Source: Dethiosulfatarculus sandiegensis (GTDB taxonomy: Bacteria > Desulfobacterota > Desulfarculia > Desulfarculales > Desulfarculaceae). Taken from it: DNA of 64,000 bases. Within the stretch, counting starts at the first letter, position 1. Each line of letters begins with the position of its first letter. This document shows positions 52,704 to 62,719 of the stretch, piece after piece. The notes beneath the pieces were generated by a model. It ran no database searches and was not told where the DNA came from. It saw only the letters and a program-made list of their open reading frames with translations. The stretch spans positions 1 to 64,000 of the forward strand of contig NZ_AZAC01000012.1 in the NCBI RefSeq assembly GCF_000931935.2, given 5' to 3'. The translations under genes and the position numbers were made by a program.

Positions 52704-53507
52704 ATGACAGCCCAGGTTGCTTATCTGGATGTATTCAAATATCTGAATAAAACCAATTGTAAAGAGTGTGGCCTGCCTACTTGCGTTGCATTTGCCGTAG
52801 CCGTGTCTCAGGGATCCAGGCCCATTACCGGCTGTCCCTATGTATCGGATGAAGCGGCTGATTTATTCGCAGGTATAGAAAAGACATCTTCCGCCAATGA
52901 AGAAGACGTCAGGGATGTGGTTAAACAATGGCAGGCTGAGATAAAGAAAATTGATCTTGCCCAGGCTGCGAAGCGATTGGGGTTGCCCTATAAAGACGGT
53001 AAATTAAGAGTGGATATGCTGGGCAAACCTTTTTATGTGAATCAACAGGGCGTGATCTCGGCGGATTGCCATACAAACCCCTGGCTGTCCGTGGTTCTTT
53101 TGGCCTATGCCTGCCACGGCAAGGGGGTGGAGCCAAAGGGCGAATGGGTCACCCTGCGCCAGCTCCCCGGTGGTGGAGACTGGTACCGGCTTTTCTACCA
53201 AAGGGGAGAAAAGCCTCTGCACAACATCATAGACAACTATTTTGATATGATCAGCTTTATGCTGAGCATATTCCAGGCCAGGGATGTGACAGATGAATAC
53301 CCCGCCGACCTGGCCATGATTGTATATCCCGTGCCCAAGGTTCCTGTGCTGATTTCATATAGCAAGCCTGAAGACGGCCTGGATTCCAACTTGAATCTTC
53401 TGTTCGATGTCTCGGCCACGGAAAACCTGATAACCGACGGTCTGTATTTCCTGACCGCCGGATTGGTCACCATGTTTGAACGCATTGCCCAAACCCATGG
53501 AAAATAA
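52704..53507 (+). CDS. Fe-S domain plus DUF3786 protein
   Basis: 267 residues from ATG 52704, placed six nt after AAAGGAG; longer frames start before this ribosome site. An N-terminal 4Fe-4S domain of the corrinoid/iron-sulfur protein type has Cys at 19, 22, 27 and 44 (CKECGLPTC...GCPY). The rest is DUF3786-like: VDMLGKPFYVN, AYACHGKGVEPKGEWVTLRQLPGG and LNLLFDVSATENLITDGLYFL. Frequent in anaerobes that use corrinoid or C1 chemistry; function unknown, possibly a corrinoid-handling or reactivation factor. Confidence 0.85.
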   Translation: MTAQVAYLDVFKYLNKTNCKECGLPTCVAFAVAVSQGSRPITGCPYVSDEAADLFAGIEKTSSANEEDVRDVVKQWQAEIKKIDLAQAAKRLGLPYKDGKLRVDMLGKPFYVNQQGVISADCHTNPWLSVVLLAYACHGKGVEPKGEWVTLRQLPGGGDWYRLFYQRGEKPLHNIIDNYFDMISFMLSIFQARDVTDEYPADLAMIVYPVPKVPVLISYSKPEDGLDSNLNLLFDVSATENLITDGLYFLTAGLVTMFERIAQTHGK

Positions 53508-53853
53508 TAAAAGGTTATTTGAAGAGTAACCGTGATTTGAGCTGCAAGGCCCGGCTTAGCGAAAAAAACTTTTCATAGAAGGGGTTTTAAGGCGTTTTCT
53601 ATCACAAGCGCCTTGACACCCCTTATCTGTTCCATCGCCAACAATAAAAAACGGCGGGTTAAATTATTTAATATAAATTTTGACAGCCCCCCCCCGACAA
53701 GGAAACTGTTTTTAACTCCATGAGATTGACCTTTCCTTTGGAACAAGACTGTTCAAGTAGACTTAATTTTCCCGATCTGTTGCTGTATGGGACTGGCTTT
53801 TCTTGCGTATCTAGTTTATATTTCCGAAGTTGGTCAATACACAAGGATTGTAT
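53508..53853. other. 346-nt intergenic region
   Basis: Includes a run of nine C (about 53688-53696) and an AT-rich stretch. No gene or RNA recognised. The promoter of the nucleotide-sugar gene is presumably here. Confidence 0.4.
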
Positions 53854-55161
53854 ATGCATTTGGAAAAGTTACTGAAAGCCATAAATGACAAGTCAGCCCT
53901 GATCGGTATTGTGGGTATGGGTTATGTGGGACTCCCCTTGGGGTTGGCATTTAATCGAGCCGGTTTCAAGGTGGTGGGCTTTGATATTGATGCAAACAAA
54001 ATCAATTCCCTGAACCAAGGCAAAAGCTATATACAGCATATCGGCTCAGAAAAATTGTCCCAGGCTGTTAAAACAGGGGGATTTGAGGCTACTGATGATT
54101 TTTCCAGGGCCGGTGAAGCGGACGTTCTTTTGATCTGCGTCCCCACACCTCTGGACAAGCATATGGAGCCCGACCTTTCCTATGTAATCAGCACCATAAA
54201 GAGCCTTGCCCCCCATCTCAGGGCAGGCCAGTACCTTTCCCTTGAGTCAACCACCTATCCCGGAACCACGGAAGAAGTAATTCTGCCCCATATCCTGGAA
54301 CGCGGATTCATTCCGGGCCAGGACTTTTTCGTGGGCTATTCCCCGGAACGGGAAGATCCGGGCAACCCCAACTTCGAAACCAAGACTATCCCCAAGGTGG
54401 TGGGAGGAATGACCCCCAACTGCCTGGAGGTTGGCAAACAGCTCTATGAGCAGGCCATAGCCAAGGTTGTGCCGGTCAGTTCTCCCAGAGCGGCCGAGAT
54501 GACCAAACTTTTGGAAAATATCTATCGGGCCGTGAATATAGGACTGGTTAATGAGCTTAAGATGGTGGCCGACCGCATGGATATAGACATTCATGAAGTT
54601 ATCAAGGCTGCATCTTCCAAACCTTTTGGGTTCAAGGCCTTTTACCCCGGTCCTGGACTGGGCGGCCACTGCATTCCCATTGACCCCTTTTATCTGACCT
54701 GGAAGGCCAAGGAATACGGCGTACACACCAGGTTCATTGAGCTGGCCGGTCAGATCAACAACAATATGCCCCAGTATGTGGTTGAAAAGACTGTTTCTGC
54801 CTTAAACGAAAAGGGCAAGGCCCTGAAAGGGGCCAAAATCCTGATTCTGGGTATTGCCTACAAGAAAAACGTAGACGATATGCGTGAATCCCCTGCCCTG
54901 GAAGTCATCGAACTTCTGGAAGCCAAGGGCGCGACACTGGACTATTCAGACCCGCATATTCCGGCTTTCCCCAAAACCAGGCGCATGTATCGGGATATGA
55001 CCTCGGTTGATCTCACTGCCGAGGTGATCAGCAGCTATGACTGCCTGCTTCTGGTGACAGATCATGATGCCTATGACTATGACCTTCTTTTGGAACACGC
55101 CAACTGCATTGTAGACAGCAGGGGCGTGTTTAAAGACCATGAAAAGGTGGTCAAAGCCTGA
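53854..55161 (+). CDS. UDP-N-acetyl-sugar 6-dehydrogenase (WecC/WbpA type)
   Basis: 435 residues from ATG 53854 with AAGG about 8 nt upstream. N-terminal Rossmann domain [17 protein letters not shown], mid-domain [12 protein letters not shown] and [10 protein letters not shown], active-site Cys273 in [16 protein letters not shown]-terminal [19 protein letters not shown]. Oxidises a UDP-N-acetylhexosamine to its uronic acid with two NAD, for surface polysaccharide or O-antigen. No glycosyltransferases are next to it. Confidence 0.93.
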   Translation: MHLEKLLKAINDKSALIGIVGMGYVGLPLGLAFNRAGFKVVGFDIDANKINSLNQGKSYIQHIGSEKLSQAVKTGGFEATDDFSRAGEADVLLICVPTPLDKHMEPDLSYVISTIKSLAPHLRAGQYLSLESTTYPGTTEEVILPHILERGFIPGQDFFVGYSPEREDPGNPNFETKTIPKVVGGMTPNCLEVGKQLYEQAIAKVVPVSSPRAAEMTKLLENIYRAVNIGLVNELKMVADRMDIDIHEVIKAASSKPFGFKAFYPGPGLGGHCIPIDPFYLTWKAKEYGVHTRFIELAGQINNNMPQYVVEKTVSALNEKGKALKGAKILILGIAYKKNVDDMRESPALEVIELLEAKGATLDYSDPHIPAFPKTRRMYRDMTSVDLTAEVISSYDCLLLVTDHDAYDYDLLLEHANCIVDSRGVFKDHEKVVKA

Positions 55162-55183
55162 TTATAGGCCATTATCGAGACCA

Positions 55184-55227
55184 AAAAAGGCCGTAACCTC
55201 TCATCAGAGAGGCTTCAAGGCCTTTTT
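55184..55227 (+). terminator. Intrinsic terminator after the nucleotide-sugar dehydrogenase
   Basis: AAAAAGGCC (55184-55192) pairs with GGCCTTTTT (55219-55227); an inner CCTCTC/GAGAGG stem strengthens it. Symmetric enough to work in both directions. Confidence 0.75.
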
Positions 55228-55441
55228 ACCTGGCATGAAGGGCAAAAGGCGAAAGAAATTGACCGGGGAAAAAATATTTTACACTGCTCCGGTCAGGGGC
55301 GAAATTCCTTCCCCGAATTTTCATGCCATCTCAGTGAGTAAAAAAGTCGTTGACCTTGCCATGGTGTCTACTCTGCCTATGGGTCTTCACAATAGCGGCG
55401 ACAACGGCCTAATTTGGGTTAATCCCTTCCAGGCATTAAAC

Positions 55442-56128
55442 ATGGACAATTCCCTGCAAAATAAAAAGATACTCATAGTTGGCGGCAGTTCCGGGATCGG
55501 CCTGGCAGTGGCCCAAAAAGCCTGCAAGGCTGGAGGCAAAGTCATGATTGCTTCCCGAAGCGCCGCGGAAAAGCAACAGGAGTTGACATCACTCATTGGC
55601 CATGAGATCGAAACATGTTCTTTTGATGTGACAGCCGAACCGGAATCGCTCTGGCAAATAATCGGGGATATCGATCACCTGGCCGTGGCCACCAGGCCTG
55701 AAATAATTCCGGGTCCCTTTGCCGAAACAGACTTCAAAGAGGCCCAAAAAGCATTCAATACTAAATTTTGGGGAACCTACCGGCTTATCCAAAAGGGGCG
55801 CATCAACCCCTATGGCAGCATCATCCTGACTTCGGGCATTGCCGGTGAAAAAATATTCCGAAACCATTCAACCATGTGCATTATCAACAGTGCAATTGAG
55901 GCTCTCTGCCGGTCGCTGGCCGTTGAGCTTGCTCCAATAAGGGTGAACCTGGTAAGCCCCGGATTTGTGGCGCCAAAGCCCCCGGAAGTGGAGGAATTAG
56001 CCCAAAACTTCCCTGCCAAAAGAATCGCCTCCCCCGATGAGGTAGCCGACGCCTTTATCTATCTCATGAAAAGCGCCTATATCACCGGAACATCTTTGGC
56101 GGTCGACGGCGGAGCACGACTGGTCTAG
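55442..56128 (+). CDS. Short-chain dehydrogenase/reductase-like protein lacking the YxxxK pair
   Basis: 228 residues from ATG 55442; the frame is open upstream to 55139 but that part overlaps the preceding gene and its terminator. The NAD-binding loop ILIVGGSSGIGLAVAQKA and the C-terminal VNLVSPGFV...ITGTSLAVDGGARLV are SDR-typical, and ILTSGI supplies Ser. Where Tyr-X3-Lys should stand the sequence reads STMCIINSAIEALCRS, so both are absent. It may bind nucleotide without the standard chemistry or use another acid. Confidence 0.8.
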   Translation: MDNSLQNKKILIVGGSSGIGLAVAQKACKAGGKVMIASRSAAEKQQELTSLIGHEIETCSFDVTAEPESLWQIIGDIDHLAVATRPEIIPGPFAETDFKEAQKAFNTKFWGTYRLIQKGRINPYGSIILTSGIAGEKIFRNHSTMCIINSAIEALCRSLAVELAPIRVNLVSPGFVAPKPPEVEELAQNFPAKRIASPDEVADAFIYLMKSAYITGTSLAVDGGARLV

Positions 56129-56191
56129 CCGGGCGCCCTAAAGCCGACGGTCACGCCCCATGGATAATCTCGATTTATAGGGGATATAAGG

Positions 56192-56890
56192 TTAAACGGT
56201 TTTAAGCATCTGCAGAAGCCAGTTATGCAAAGGAAGCATCTCCTGCCAGATTTTCAGACAATGATCCACCAGGCCCGCCTGATTCACCAGAGGTCCAGGC
56301 AGGCTTTCCCGGCCCAGGGTCAGGCCGTTAAACAAAAGAAATTTTGCGTTTACATGCTCTTTATCAAATCCGCGGGGAGTCATCTTGTAATGCCTGCCGG
56401 ACAACTCAAGACCCTTCTTTTTCATCTCCGCGTCCAGCTCGGACAAGGCCGCACCCAATTTTTCATGGACCACTGCCTTGCGGTAAACAGGGAGAATCGT
56501 TTGGGGAAAATGATGCATGCCTGCGGCAACAAAAAACCGGTTGGGCTCCAAGTGAAAATAAAACCCCGGCCATTCCATGCGTTTTTTGTCGCCTTCCCAG
56601 AACCACAACCCCACATGGGTTTTAAACGGCGTTTTATCCTTGGAAAAACGGGTGTCACGATAAATTTTAAAGAGTGACTTGTTGATCCTGGGGTCAGCCA
56701 CCAGGCCGGATCTCAACTCCCCGGGAAACCGCCTGGACAGTGCCCTGACAAAAGCGCGACTGGGTTCAAGCACTGATTCTTGATAACGTGGTTTATTTTC
56801 CTCGAACCAGGCTTTGTTATTATTCTTAGCCAGGTCTGCTAAAAAATTTAAACAATCATCTGAAAAACCTGTAAATTCCCCTGAGCTCAC
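56192..56890 (-). CDS. DUF2461 (TIGR02453) family protein
   Basis: 232 residues from GTG 56890; TTG 56905 is an alternative. Family text is clear: FLADLAKNNNKAWFEENKPRYQ, DPRINKSLFKIYRDTRFSKDKTPFKTHVGLWFW and GFYFHLEPNRFFVAAGMHHF, ending in KFLLFNGLTLG. Widespread uncharacterised family; no active site known. Monocistronic or last after the aldo/keto reductase, 38 nt away with another start direction the same (minus). Confidence 0.85.
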   Translation of the reverse strand: MSSGEFTGFSDDCLNFLADLAKNNNKAWFEENKPRYQESVLEPSRAFVRALSRRFPGELRSGLVADPRINKSLFKIYRDTRFSKDKTPFKTHVGLWFWEGDKKRMEWPGFYFHLEPNRFFVAAGMHHFPQTILPVYRKAVVHEKLGAALSELDAEMKKKGLELSGRHYKMTPRGFDKEHVNAKFLLFNGLTLGRESLPGPLVNQAGLVDHCLKIWQEMLPLHNWLLQMLKTV

Positions 56891-56928
56891 AATTCGGCCC
56901 CGCAATAATTAAAGTAATACTTTAAATT

Positions 56929-58455
56929 TCACCATTGATCCACAGCCAGGGAATCATGAGCCAGATCCACCAGATCAGACCAGGTGCGAGCATCGGCGGG
57001 CGGTCCGCACTTTTGGGCCAACTCACCTATAACATCCACTACATACTGGGGTTTTCGCATGCCTATCAAGACTGAAGTCACCCCTTTGGTGCATCGGGCC
57101 GCTCTCACGGCCATATGCCCCAGCGTACCGGCCTTGGCCCAATCAGGCACAGCCGCGGTTGCATTTTGCCATACCTTGGCCGAGATCTCCCGATCCTGGA
57201 ATTTGTGCCACAAAGCCACCTGATCAAAAGCAGCCCGCAAAATCTTTACATGCCGCTCCAAAACCATGATTCCTTCCTTGGATTCGGCAAGTCTGCGGGC
57301 TAAAAGACCCAGGGCCTGGTTTACCTTGGGAGCCAGATAACCGGATTCCACAGCCTGAAAATGCTCCAGCCCGCTCATCTGCTGCCAGGTTGTCACCAAA
57401 GTCTTGCCCACGCTCAGATCATTAAGCACCAAAGCCTCGGTTTCAACATCAAATCCCAGGTTGGAGATAAGACTCATTTTAAGGTGATCTTCCGAATCCA
57501 TCAGATTCATGATGGATTCAATTACCTGTATACGGCTCGGAGCCGTTTCCGCCGGGCCCAGGGCCAGCCTCACCAAACGGCCTCCTGCCATGGCGTTCAA
57601 GGGACGGTTGACCAAGACGGCAAGCCCCATTTTACGGGCATGGTCCAAGACATTTATCTGTCCAGGCTGGTTTAAATTCAAAACAGCCTGGGGTTCCAAC
57701 AGATTCAAAGGGAGCTGTATCACCTTAAACCCGGAGGCATTCGCCTCACGGGCAGCCCGGCAAACCAGATCCAGGCTGGTGAACTCCGGATGTTCGGAAT
57801 CGGCCACAAAGGTGTTGCTGCTGACCCCGAAAAGGCCTATGCGCCCTTGTTCACGCTCCTTTTCAAGGAAAATAAAGGCCTTTTTCAGACGGCGGTAATA
57901 TTCAGTCCTGGCCTCGGCCATGGGAAGCTTTTTATGCTGGGTTGCCCAGCCCAGATAATACTCGGGATTATGCAGCAAAAGTACATCAAGGGACTCAAGC
58001 CCCATGCGGCCAAGGCTTTGGGTTATCTGGCACCCTAAAAAATCAGGATGAATGCAATGCTTCAGATGTTCGGAATAAGGGACCGTCTCCGCAAAGCCGC
58101 CCAGGGCCCGCGCCTGTTCCAGGTTGCTGCCCTGCAGGTATCCGGCCTTGCTGACCACAACCACGGAATCACGGCTTATCTCCTTTTTCTCCACCATCTC
58201 GGCAAGCACCCGGCCGATCAGGACCTCGGATTCTCCATCCATGTAGTTGCTGCTGGTGTCGATTAGGTTTATTCCGCTTTCAAGGGCCTTGATCAGGGCC
58301 TCCCCATGTTCGCCCGTGCGATGGGTAACCCGGTAACAGCCGAATCCGGCCTGGGAAACCAAGGGACCGTTTTCAGCTAGAGAACTAAAGGTGATCCCCG
58401 GGTTCATCTCAGCCCAAAACGATGTACTTTCTTTAGTCGCCCGTCCTTTTAGCAT
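56929..58455 (-). CDS. Aldo/keto reductase family protein, long form
   Basis: 508 residues from ATG 58455 (an internal Met at residue 17 is an alternative start). AKR core: GFGCYRVTH, INLIDTSSNYMDGESE (Asp, Tyr), VVVVSKAGYLQ (Lys), VLLLHNPEYYLG (His), FGVSSNTF. After the barrel (residues about 25-330) a helical extension of 100 residues inserts before the conserved end RCTKGVTSVLIGMRKPQYVVDV. NAD(P)H-dependent carbonyl reduction; substrate unknown. Starts 6 nt after the response-regulator stop on the same strand. Confidence 0.85.
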   Translation of the reverse strand: MLKGRATKESTSFWAEMNPGITFSSLAENGPLVSQAGFGCYRVTHRTGEHGEALIKALESGINLIDTSSNYMDGESEVLIGRVLAEMVEKKEISRDSVVVVSKAGYLQGSNLEQARALGGFAETVPYSEHLKHCIHPDFLGCQITQSLGRMGLESLDVLLLHNPEYYLGWATQHKKLPMAEARTEYYRRLKKAFIFLEKEREQGRIGLFGVSSNTFVADSEHPEFTSLDLVCRAAREANASGFKVIQLPLNLLEPQAVLNLNQPGQINVLDHARKMGLAVLVNRPLNAMAGGRLVRLALGPAETAPSRIQVIESIMNLMDSEDHLKMSLISNLGFDVETEALVLNDLSVGKTLVTTWQQMSGLEHFQAVESGYLAPKVNQALGLLARRLAESKEGIMVLERHVKILRAAFDQVALWHKFQDREISAKVWQNATAAVPDWAKAGTLGHMAVRAARCTKGVTSVLIGMRKPQYVVDVIGELAQKCGPPADARTWSDLVDLAHDSLAVDQW

Positions 58456-58461
58456 GTGCGC

Positions 58462-59814
58462 TCAGCTCAACCCGTATTTTTTCATTTTATAAGCCAGATT
58501 GGACTTGGTGATCCCAAGCTCCCTGGCCGCATGGGCCTGCACCCCTGCCGTTTCGGCCAAAGCGCGGTTGATCATGCGTTTTTCCAAGTCTTCCACAGCC
58601 TCGTTTATAGTCATGTCCCTGGGCAGAGCTGTTTCGCCGCCGCCCTTGGCAGGCAATACATCCAAAGGCAGGTCCGCAGTCTTTATTTCGCTTCCCGCCA
58701 TTATCACTGCCCTTTCCAGGGCGTTCTCCAACTCCCTTATATTGCCGGGCCAGTTGTGGTCATATATCCTTTGCATGGCCTCGGCTGTCACCTGGGGTGC
58801 GGATCTTCCCACTTCCCGGGAATATTTACTCACGAAATGCGCCACCAAAGCAGGCAGATCTTCCTTGCGGTCCCTTAAAGGCGGCAGATCCAGACGAACC
58901 ACGTTCAAGCGGTAAAACAGATCTTCCCGAAACGAACCTTCGCTGACCGCCTGGGTGAGGTCCCGGTTGGTGGCAGCCACAATACGCACATCCACGGTCA
59001 AGGACTGGGTTCCGCCAACCCTCTCAAAGGTGCGTTCCTGCAAAACCCTTAACAGCTTAACCTGAAGGGAAGGGGAAATCTCCCCTATTTCATCTAAAAA
59101 CAGGGTGCCCGTGTCGGCCAGCTCGAACCTGCCCTTGCGCCTGGTGGCGGCTCCGGTAAAGGCCCCTTTTTCATGCCCGAAAAGTTCGCTCTCCAAAAGA
59201 GTCTCGGTGAGCGCCATGCAGTTGACCGGGATAAAGGGCTCGTCTTTTCTGGGCGACCTGGTGTGAATGGCCCTGGCGATCAGTTCCTTGCCGGTGCCGC
59301 TCTCACCGTTGATCAATACAGTAGCCTTGGTGGCCGCAACTTTATCAACCAGCTTGAACAATTCCTTCATGGGTGCTGATTCACCCACAATATCCGAAAA
59401 ACCCTGGCCTTTGTCCAGTTCTTCCCGCAAAAGTTGGTTCTGGGCCATTAATCTGCGCATTTTCAGGGTGCGCTTTATGGTGAGAAGCAGCTCCTGGTTT
59501 TCAAAGGGCTTCATTACATAATCACTGGCCCCGGCCTTCATGGCCTCAACCGCGTTCTCCACGGTGCCGTAGGCAGTCATAACCACTACCGCGCAGTCGC
59601 TGCCCTTTTCCCGCAACTTCTGGATCAGCTCCAGACCGGTCATATTGGGCATGCGCATATCAGTCAAAAGCAGGTCCGGTTCTTCCTCGGCAGCCAAGAC
59701 CAGCGCCCTGGCCCCATTGCCTGCGGTCAGCACTTCGTATCCTTCGCCGGACAAAAGGGCGTTTAAAACCACCTGATAATTTTTCTCATCATCAACAACT
59801 AGGATGCGCTCCAA
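58462..59814 (-). CDS. NtrC-family sigma-54-dependent response regulator
   Basis: 450 residues. Receiver (phospho-acceptor D52 in LLLTDMRMPNMTG), AAA+ domain (residues about 140-375: NGESGTGKELIARAIH, FGHEKGAFTGAATRRKGRFE with the sigma-54 loop, FLDEIGEISPSLQVKLLRVLQ) and a C-terminal Fis-type HTH (AARELGITKSNLAYKMKKYG). Activates sigma-54 promoters upon phosphorylation. Follows the kinase gene with a 3-nt gap; target genes unknown. Confidence 0.95.
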   Translation of the reverse strand: MERILVVDDEKNYQVVLNALLSGEGYEVLTAGNGARALVLAAEEEPDLLLTDMRMPNMTGLELIQKLREKGSDCAVVVMTAYGTVENAVEAMKAGASDYVMKPFENQELLLTIKRTLKMRRLMAQNQLLREELDKGQGFSDIVGESAPMKELFKLVDKVAATKATVLINGESGTGKELIARAIHTRSPRKDEPFIPVNCMALTETLLESELFGHEKGAFTGAATRRKGRFELADTGTLFLDEIGEISPSLQVKLLRVLQERTFERVGGTQSLTVDVRIVAATNRDLTQAVSEGSFREDLFYRLNVVRLDLPPLRDRKEDLPALVAHFVSKYSREVGRSAPQVTAEAMQRIYDHNWPGNIRELENALERAVIMAGSEIKTADLPLDVLPAKGGGETALPRDMTINEAVEDLEKRMINRALAETAGVQAHAARELGITKSNLAYKMKKYGLS

Positions 59815-59817
59815 AAC

Positions 59818-61269
59818 CTATTCCCCCGCCACAGGAAGCCAGACTTCAACCTTGGCGCCGCCCAAGGGGGAATCCCCCACTTCCACGCGCCCTTTGTGAC
59901 TGGCCACTATATTACTGACAATGGACATGCCAAGACCTGTGCCCTTTTCCTTGGTGGTGAAAAAGGGGTCAAACAAGCTGGCCTTGGCCTCCTTGGAAAA
60001 ACCAGGGCCTTGATCCTCAATGGCGGCCACTACAAAATCCCGGCCGTTCTGAGAGATCTCCCTGGTGCTGACCCTGACTTTTAGACCGCCTGTTTCCGCG
60101 GCCTGCAGGGCGTTATTAAATATGTTCAAAAAGGCGCGATACAAAAGATCCGCATCCCCCATCACTGAAACCGGGGTGCGCATGTATTCGCGCAACAATT
60201 CGATATTCAGTCTCTCCACCTCCGGCACCAGCACATTGAGATTGTGGTCAAGCACCTGCTCCAGATTAATGGGCTTCAACTTTGGGGCCTGGGGCCGGGC
60301 AAAGTCCAAAAACTCGGTGACAATACTGTTCAGCCTGGTGCTTTCCTCCACTATGACCTCGGCCAAGGGCTTTTGCACCGGGTCGGCCCGGCTTCCCAGA
60401 AGCTCGGCAGTGGAGCGTACAATGCCCAGGGGGTTTCTGATCTCATGGGCCACACCCGCAACCATCCTGCCCAAAGAGGCCAGACGCTCCGCCTGGTTGA
60501 GCTGCTCCAGGAGTTTGGCCTCCTGGGCGTTTCTGCGGTCGATCACCCTTTGGCCGCGGGTGACTATGGTCCTGAGAATAATAAACAAGAGGGCCATCAT
60601 CAAAAGCAGGTTGCCCACCAAAAGCATTTGATCCCACCAAACATCTCGAAAATCTTGGGTAATGTCCAAGGTGATCTCAAAAACCGCCTGGGGCGGTCCC
60701 AGTTCAGAGGTGAGCCTTCTTTCGTCCCTTAAGGGGATATAGGTTTTAAGCACCCTTTCCGGCCCGCCTCCCAGTTCAAAGGTGCCTCTTTTGGGGCTCA
60801 CCTTGCTTACGTGGCCGCCTTTGGCAGCCACCTGGAAGGACTCCCGATCACTCACCACCCTTTGAATATATTCAGGCTGGGTGCTGTAGATGATGTTTCC
60901 GGCGAGGTCTATGATATTGACCTGACGGACCTTAAAGGAATGGATGGTGTTTCTGACCACTGCGTCCAGAAGATCCAGTTGCTCGCCGACCTTGAGCCTG
61001 CCGTAGCGGCGGGTGACAGGATAGACAAAACGCACAATCACCTGGTGGTTTAAATTTTCCGCCAGAAGAAGAGCGTATCGCTCCCTTTTGTGCAAAACCA
61101 GATCCCCGGCCCGATTGCTGGTCATGGAGGAGATAAAAATCGTAAACAATAAAATTATTATCAAGCTGGTTACGGAAAAATAACGCACCAGCTGAAAAGG
61201 GCGCTGGGATTCGACATCCCTGGCAAGATTCTGGGCCGTCCGGCCCATGGCTGAGGCTTGTTGCGCCAT
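59818..61269 (-). CDS. Sensor histidine kinase partner of the NtrC-type regulator
   Basis: 483 residues. Membrane segments at about 30-48 (FSVTSLIIILLFTIFISSM) and 205-226 (MLLVGNLLLMMALLFIILRTIV) enclose a periplasmic sensor of about 155 residues containing INIIDLAGNIIYSTQPEYI. HisKA with VAGVAHEIRNPLGIVRSTAELL and HATPase_c with IFNNALQAAE, EDQGPGFS and GTGLGMSIVSNIV. Downstream of pgi by 46 nt. Signal not readable. Confidence 0.94.
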   Translation of the reverse strand: MAQQASAMGRTAQNLARDVESQRPFQLVRYFSVTSLIIILLFTIFISSMTSNRAGDLVLHKRERYALLLAENLNHQVIVRFVYPVTRRYGRLKVGEQLDLLDAVVRNTIHSFKVRQVNIIDLAGNIIYSTQPEYIQRVVSDRESFQVAAKGGHVSKVSPKRGTFELGGGPERVLKTYIPLRDERRLTSELGPPQAVFEITLDITQDFRDVWWDQMLLVGNLLLMMALLFIILRTIVTRGQRVIDRRNAQEAKLLEQLNQAERLASLGRMVAGVAHEIRNPLGIVRSTAELLGSRADPVQKPLAEVIVEESTRLNSIVTEFLDFARPQAPKLKPINLEQVLDHNLNVLVPEVERLNIELLREYMRTPVSVMGDADLLYRAFLNIFNNALQAAETGGLKVRVSTREISQNGRDFVVAAIEDQGPGFSKEAKASLFDPFFTTKEKGTGLGMSIVSNIVASHKGRVEVGDSPLGGAKVEVWLPVAGE

Positions 61270-61315
61270 ACTTATCTATCTATCGCCCCTTTCAGAAAGA
61301 AAATCGCTTTTGGTC

Positions 61316-62719
61316 TTATACCAGCCTTTTACCGCCGAAGTCTATCTCAGCCATTCGTTTGGCCTCTTGTTCAAAGCCTTTACGCCCCATAAGGCCATAG
61401 GTCAAGACCTTGCCCAATTCCACACCCGGCTGGTCCAGGGGGTTTATACGCAAAAGCTTGCCTGCCATCAAGGTGGCGGCCTCCAGCAAAAACAAGACCT
61501 GGCCCAGGCAGTGGGCATCCAGCCTTGGCAACCTTAGATTTAAGCTGGGCCTTTTCTGTTGGGCCAAAGCGGCCTGGGTGGCCTTGGCCTCGGATTTGAT
61601 CAAAGCGCCCATGCTGGCCCCGCCGAGATAGGAGATTGAATCTATATCCTGAAACAGCCCCGGTATGGGGATATCTCCGCCCATATCATCCAAGGTGGCG
61701 AACAGAACCAGTTTGTCCTGGGGGCCTTCTATATAAAGCTGAAGCTGGCTGTGCTGGTCCGTAGCCCCCACCGCCGCCACCGGGGTCTGGCCCGCATGCA
61801 CTTCCTTACCGTCTAAATCACTGGCCTTGCCCAAGGACTCTGCCCAAAGCTGGGCAAACCACTGGGCCAGGCCAAAAAGATCCGTGGCATAGGGCATCAT
61901 AACCAATATGTTCCTGGCCGAGTGCATATATTCCACGGTCAGCCCGGCCAACAGGGCGGCAGGGTTGGACGAAAAATCCGGATTAAGGCAGCGCTCATAC
62001 ATGGCCCTGGCCCCGCTCAAAAGCACCTTGATATTGTGCCCTGCCGCGGCCAGGGGCAGAAGCCCCACCGGGCTGAGAACCGAAAAGCGTCCCCCCACAT
62101 CAGGCGGCACTTCCAGGCACCTGAAATCGCCTTCTTTTTGGGCAATCAGCCTGAGGTTTCCCTTTTCCGGGTCTGTGGTGAAAACCACCCTTTGAGCCGC
62201 CTTGTCCCAACCCATCTTATTTTTCAGCATCTCCATGACCACCATGAACTGGGCCATGGTCTCGGCTGTGGAGCCGCTTTTACTCACCACGTTGAAGACC
62301 GTGCGGTTTAGGTCCAGATTGTGTAAAAGCATGCCAAAGGATCTGGGGTCCGGGTTGTCGGCCACAAAGAGCCTCATGCAGCCATGGGGCCTGGCAAACG
62401 AGTTGCGCAAAGACCCGGCCAAAGCCATATCCACGGCCGTAGCGCCCAGGGCGCTGCCGCCTATGCCCAACACAACCAAGGTGTCGGCCAAATCCTTTAA
62501 CCTCCCCGCCTCTTTCAAAACGGGGTCCAATTCATCATCTGTCATAAAGGGGAGCGCCATAAATCCGGGTTTGCCCTGTTTGGCTTCGGGCAAAACCGAA
62601 TCCAACATCAGGGCCGCATCTTTTCCAATACGATCCAGATCCGCATCGGAAAAACCATTCTGCCCCACGGCTTCCGCGGTGCAATAACTGTAATCCAGGC
62701 GAACCATATCCTCGGACAT
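61316..62719 (-). CDS. pgi: Glucose-6-phosphate isomerase
   Basis: 467 residues from ATG 62719, chosen for AAAGGAG 5 nt upstream. Sugar isomerase folds: LVVLGIGGSALGATAVDMAL, FNVVSKSGSTAETMAQFMVV, GGRFSVLSPVGLLPLAAAG and WAESLGKASDLDG, with the closing KLLRINPLDQPGVELGK. Interconverts glucose-6-P and fructose-6-P. Short form typical of anaerobes. First gene of the pgi-kinase-regulator run on the minus strand. Confidence 0.93.
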   Translation of the reverse strand: MSEDMVRLDYSYCTAEAVGQNGFSDADLDRIGKDAALMLDSVLPEAKQGKPGFMALPFMTDDELDPVLKEAGRLKDLADTLVVLGIGGSALGATAVDMALAGSLRNSFARPHGCMRLFVADNPDPRSFGMLLHNLDLNRTVFNVVSKSGSTAETMAQFMVVMEMLKNKMGWDKAAQRVVFTTDPEKGNLRLIAQKEGDFRCLEVPPDVGGRFSVLSPVGLLPLAAAGHNIKVLLSGARAMYERCLNPDFSSNPAALLAGLTVEYMHSARNILVMMPYATDLFGLAQWFAQLWAESLGKASDLDGKEVHAGQTPVAAVGATDQHSQLQLYIEGPQDKLVLFATLDDMGGDIPIPGLFQDIDSISYLGGASMGALIKSEAKATQAALAQQKRPSLNLRLPRLDAHCLGQVLFLLEAATLMAGKLLRINPLDQPGVELGKVLTYGLMGRKGFEQEAKRMAEIDFGGKRLV

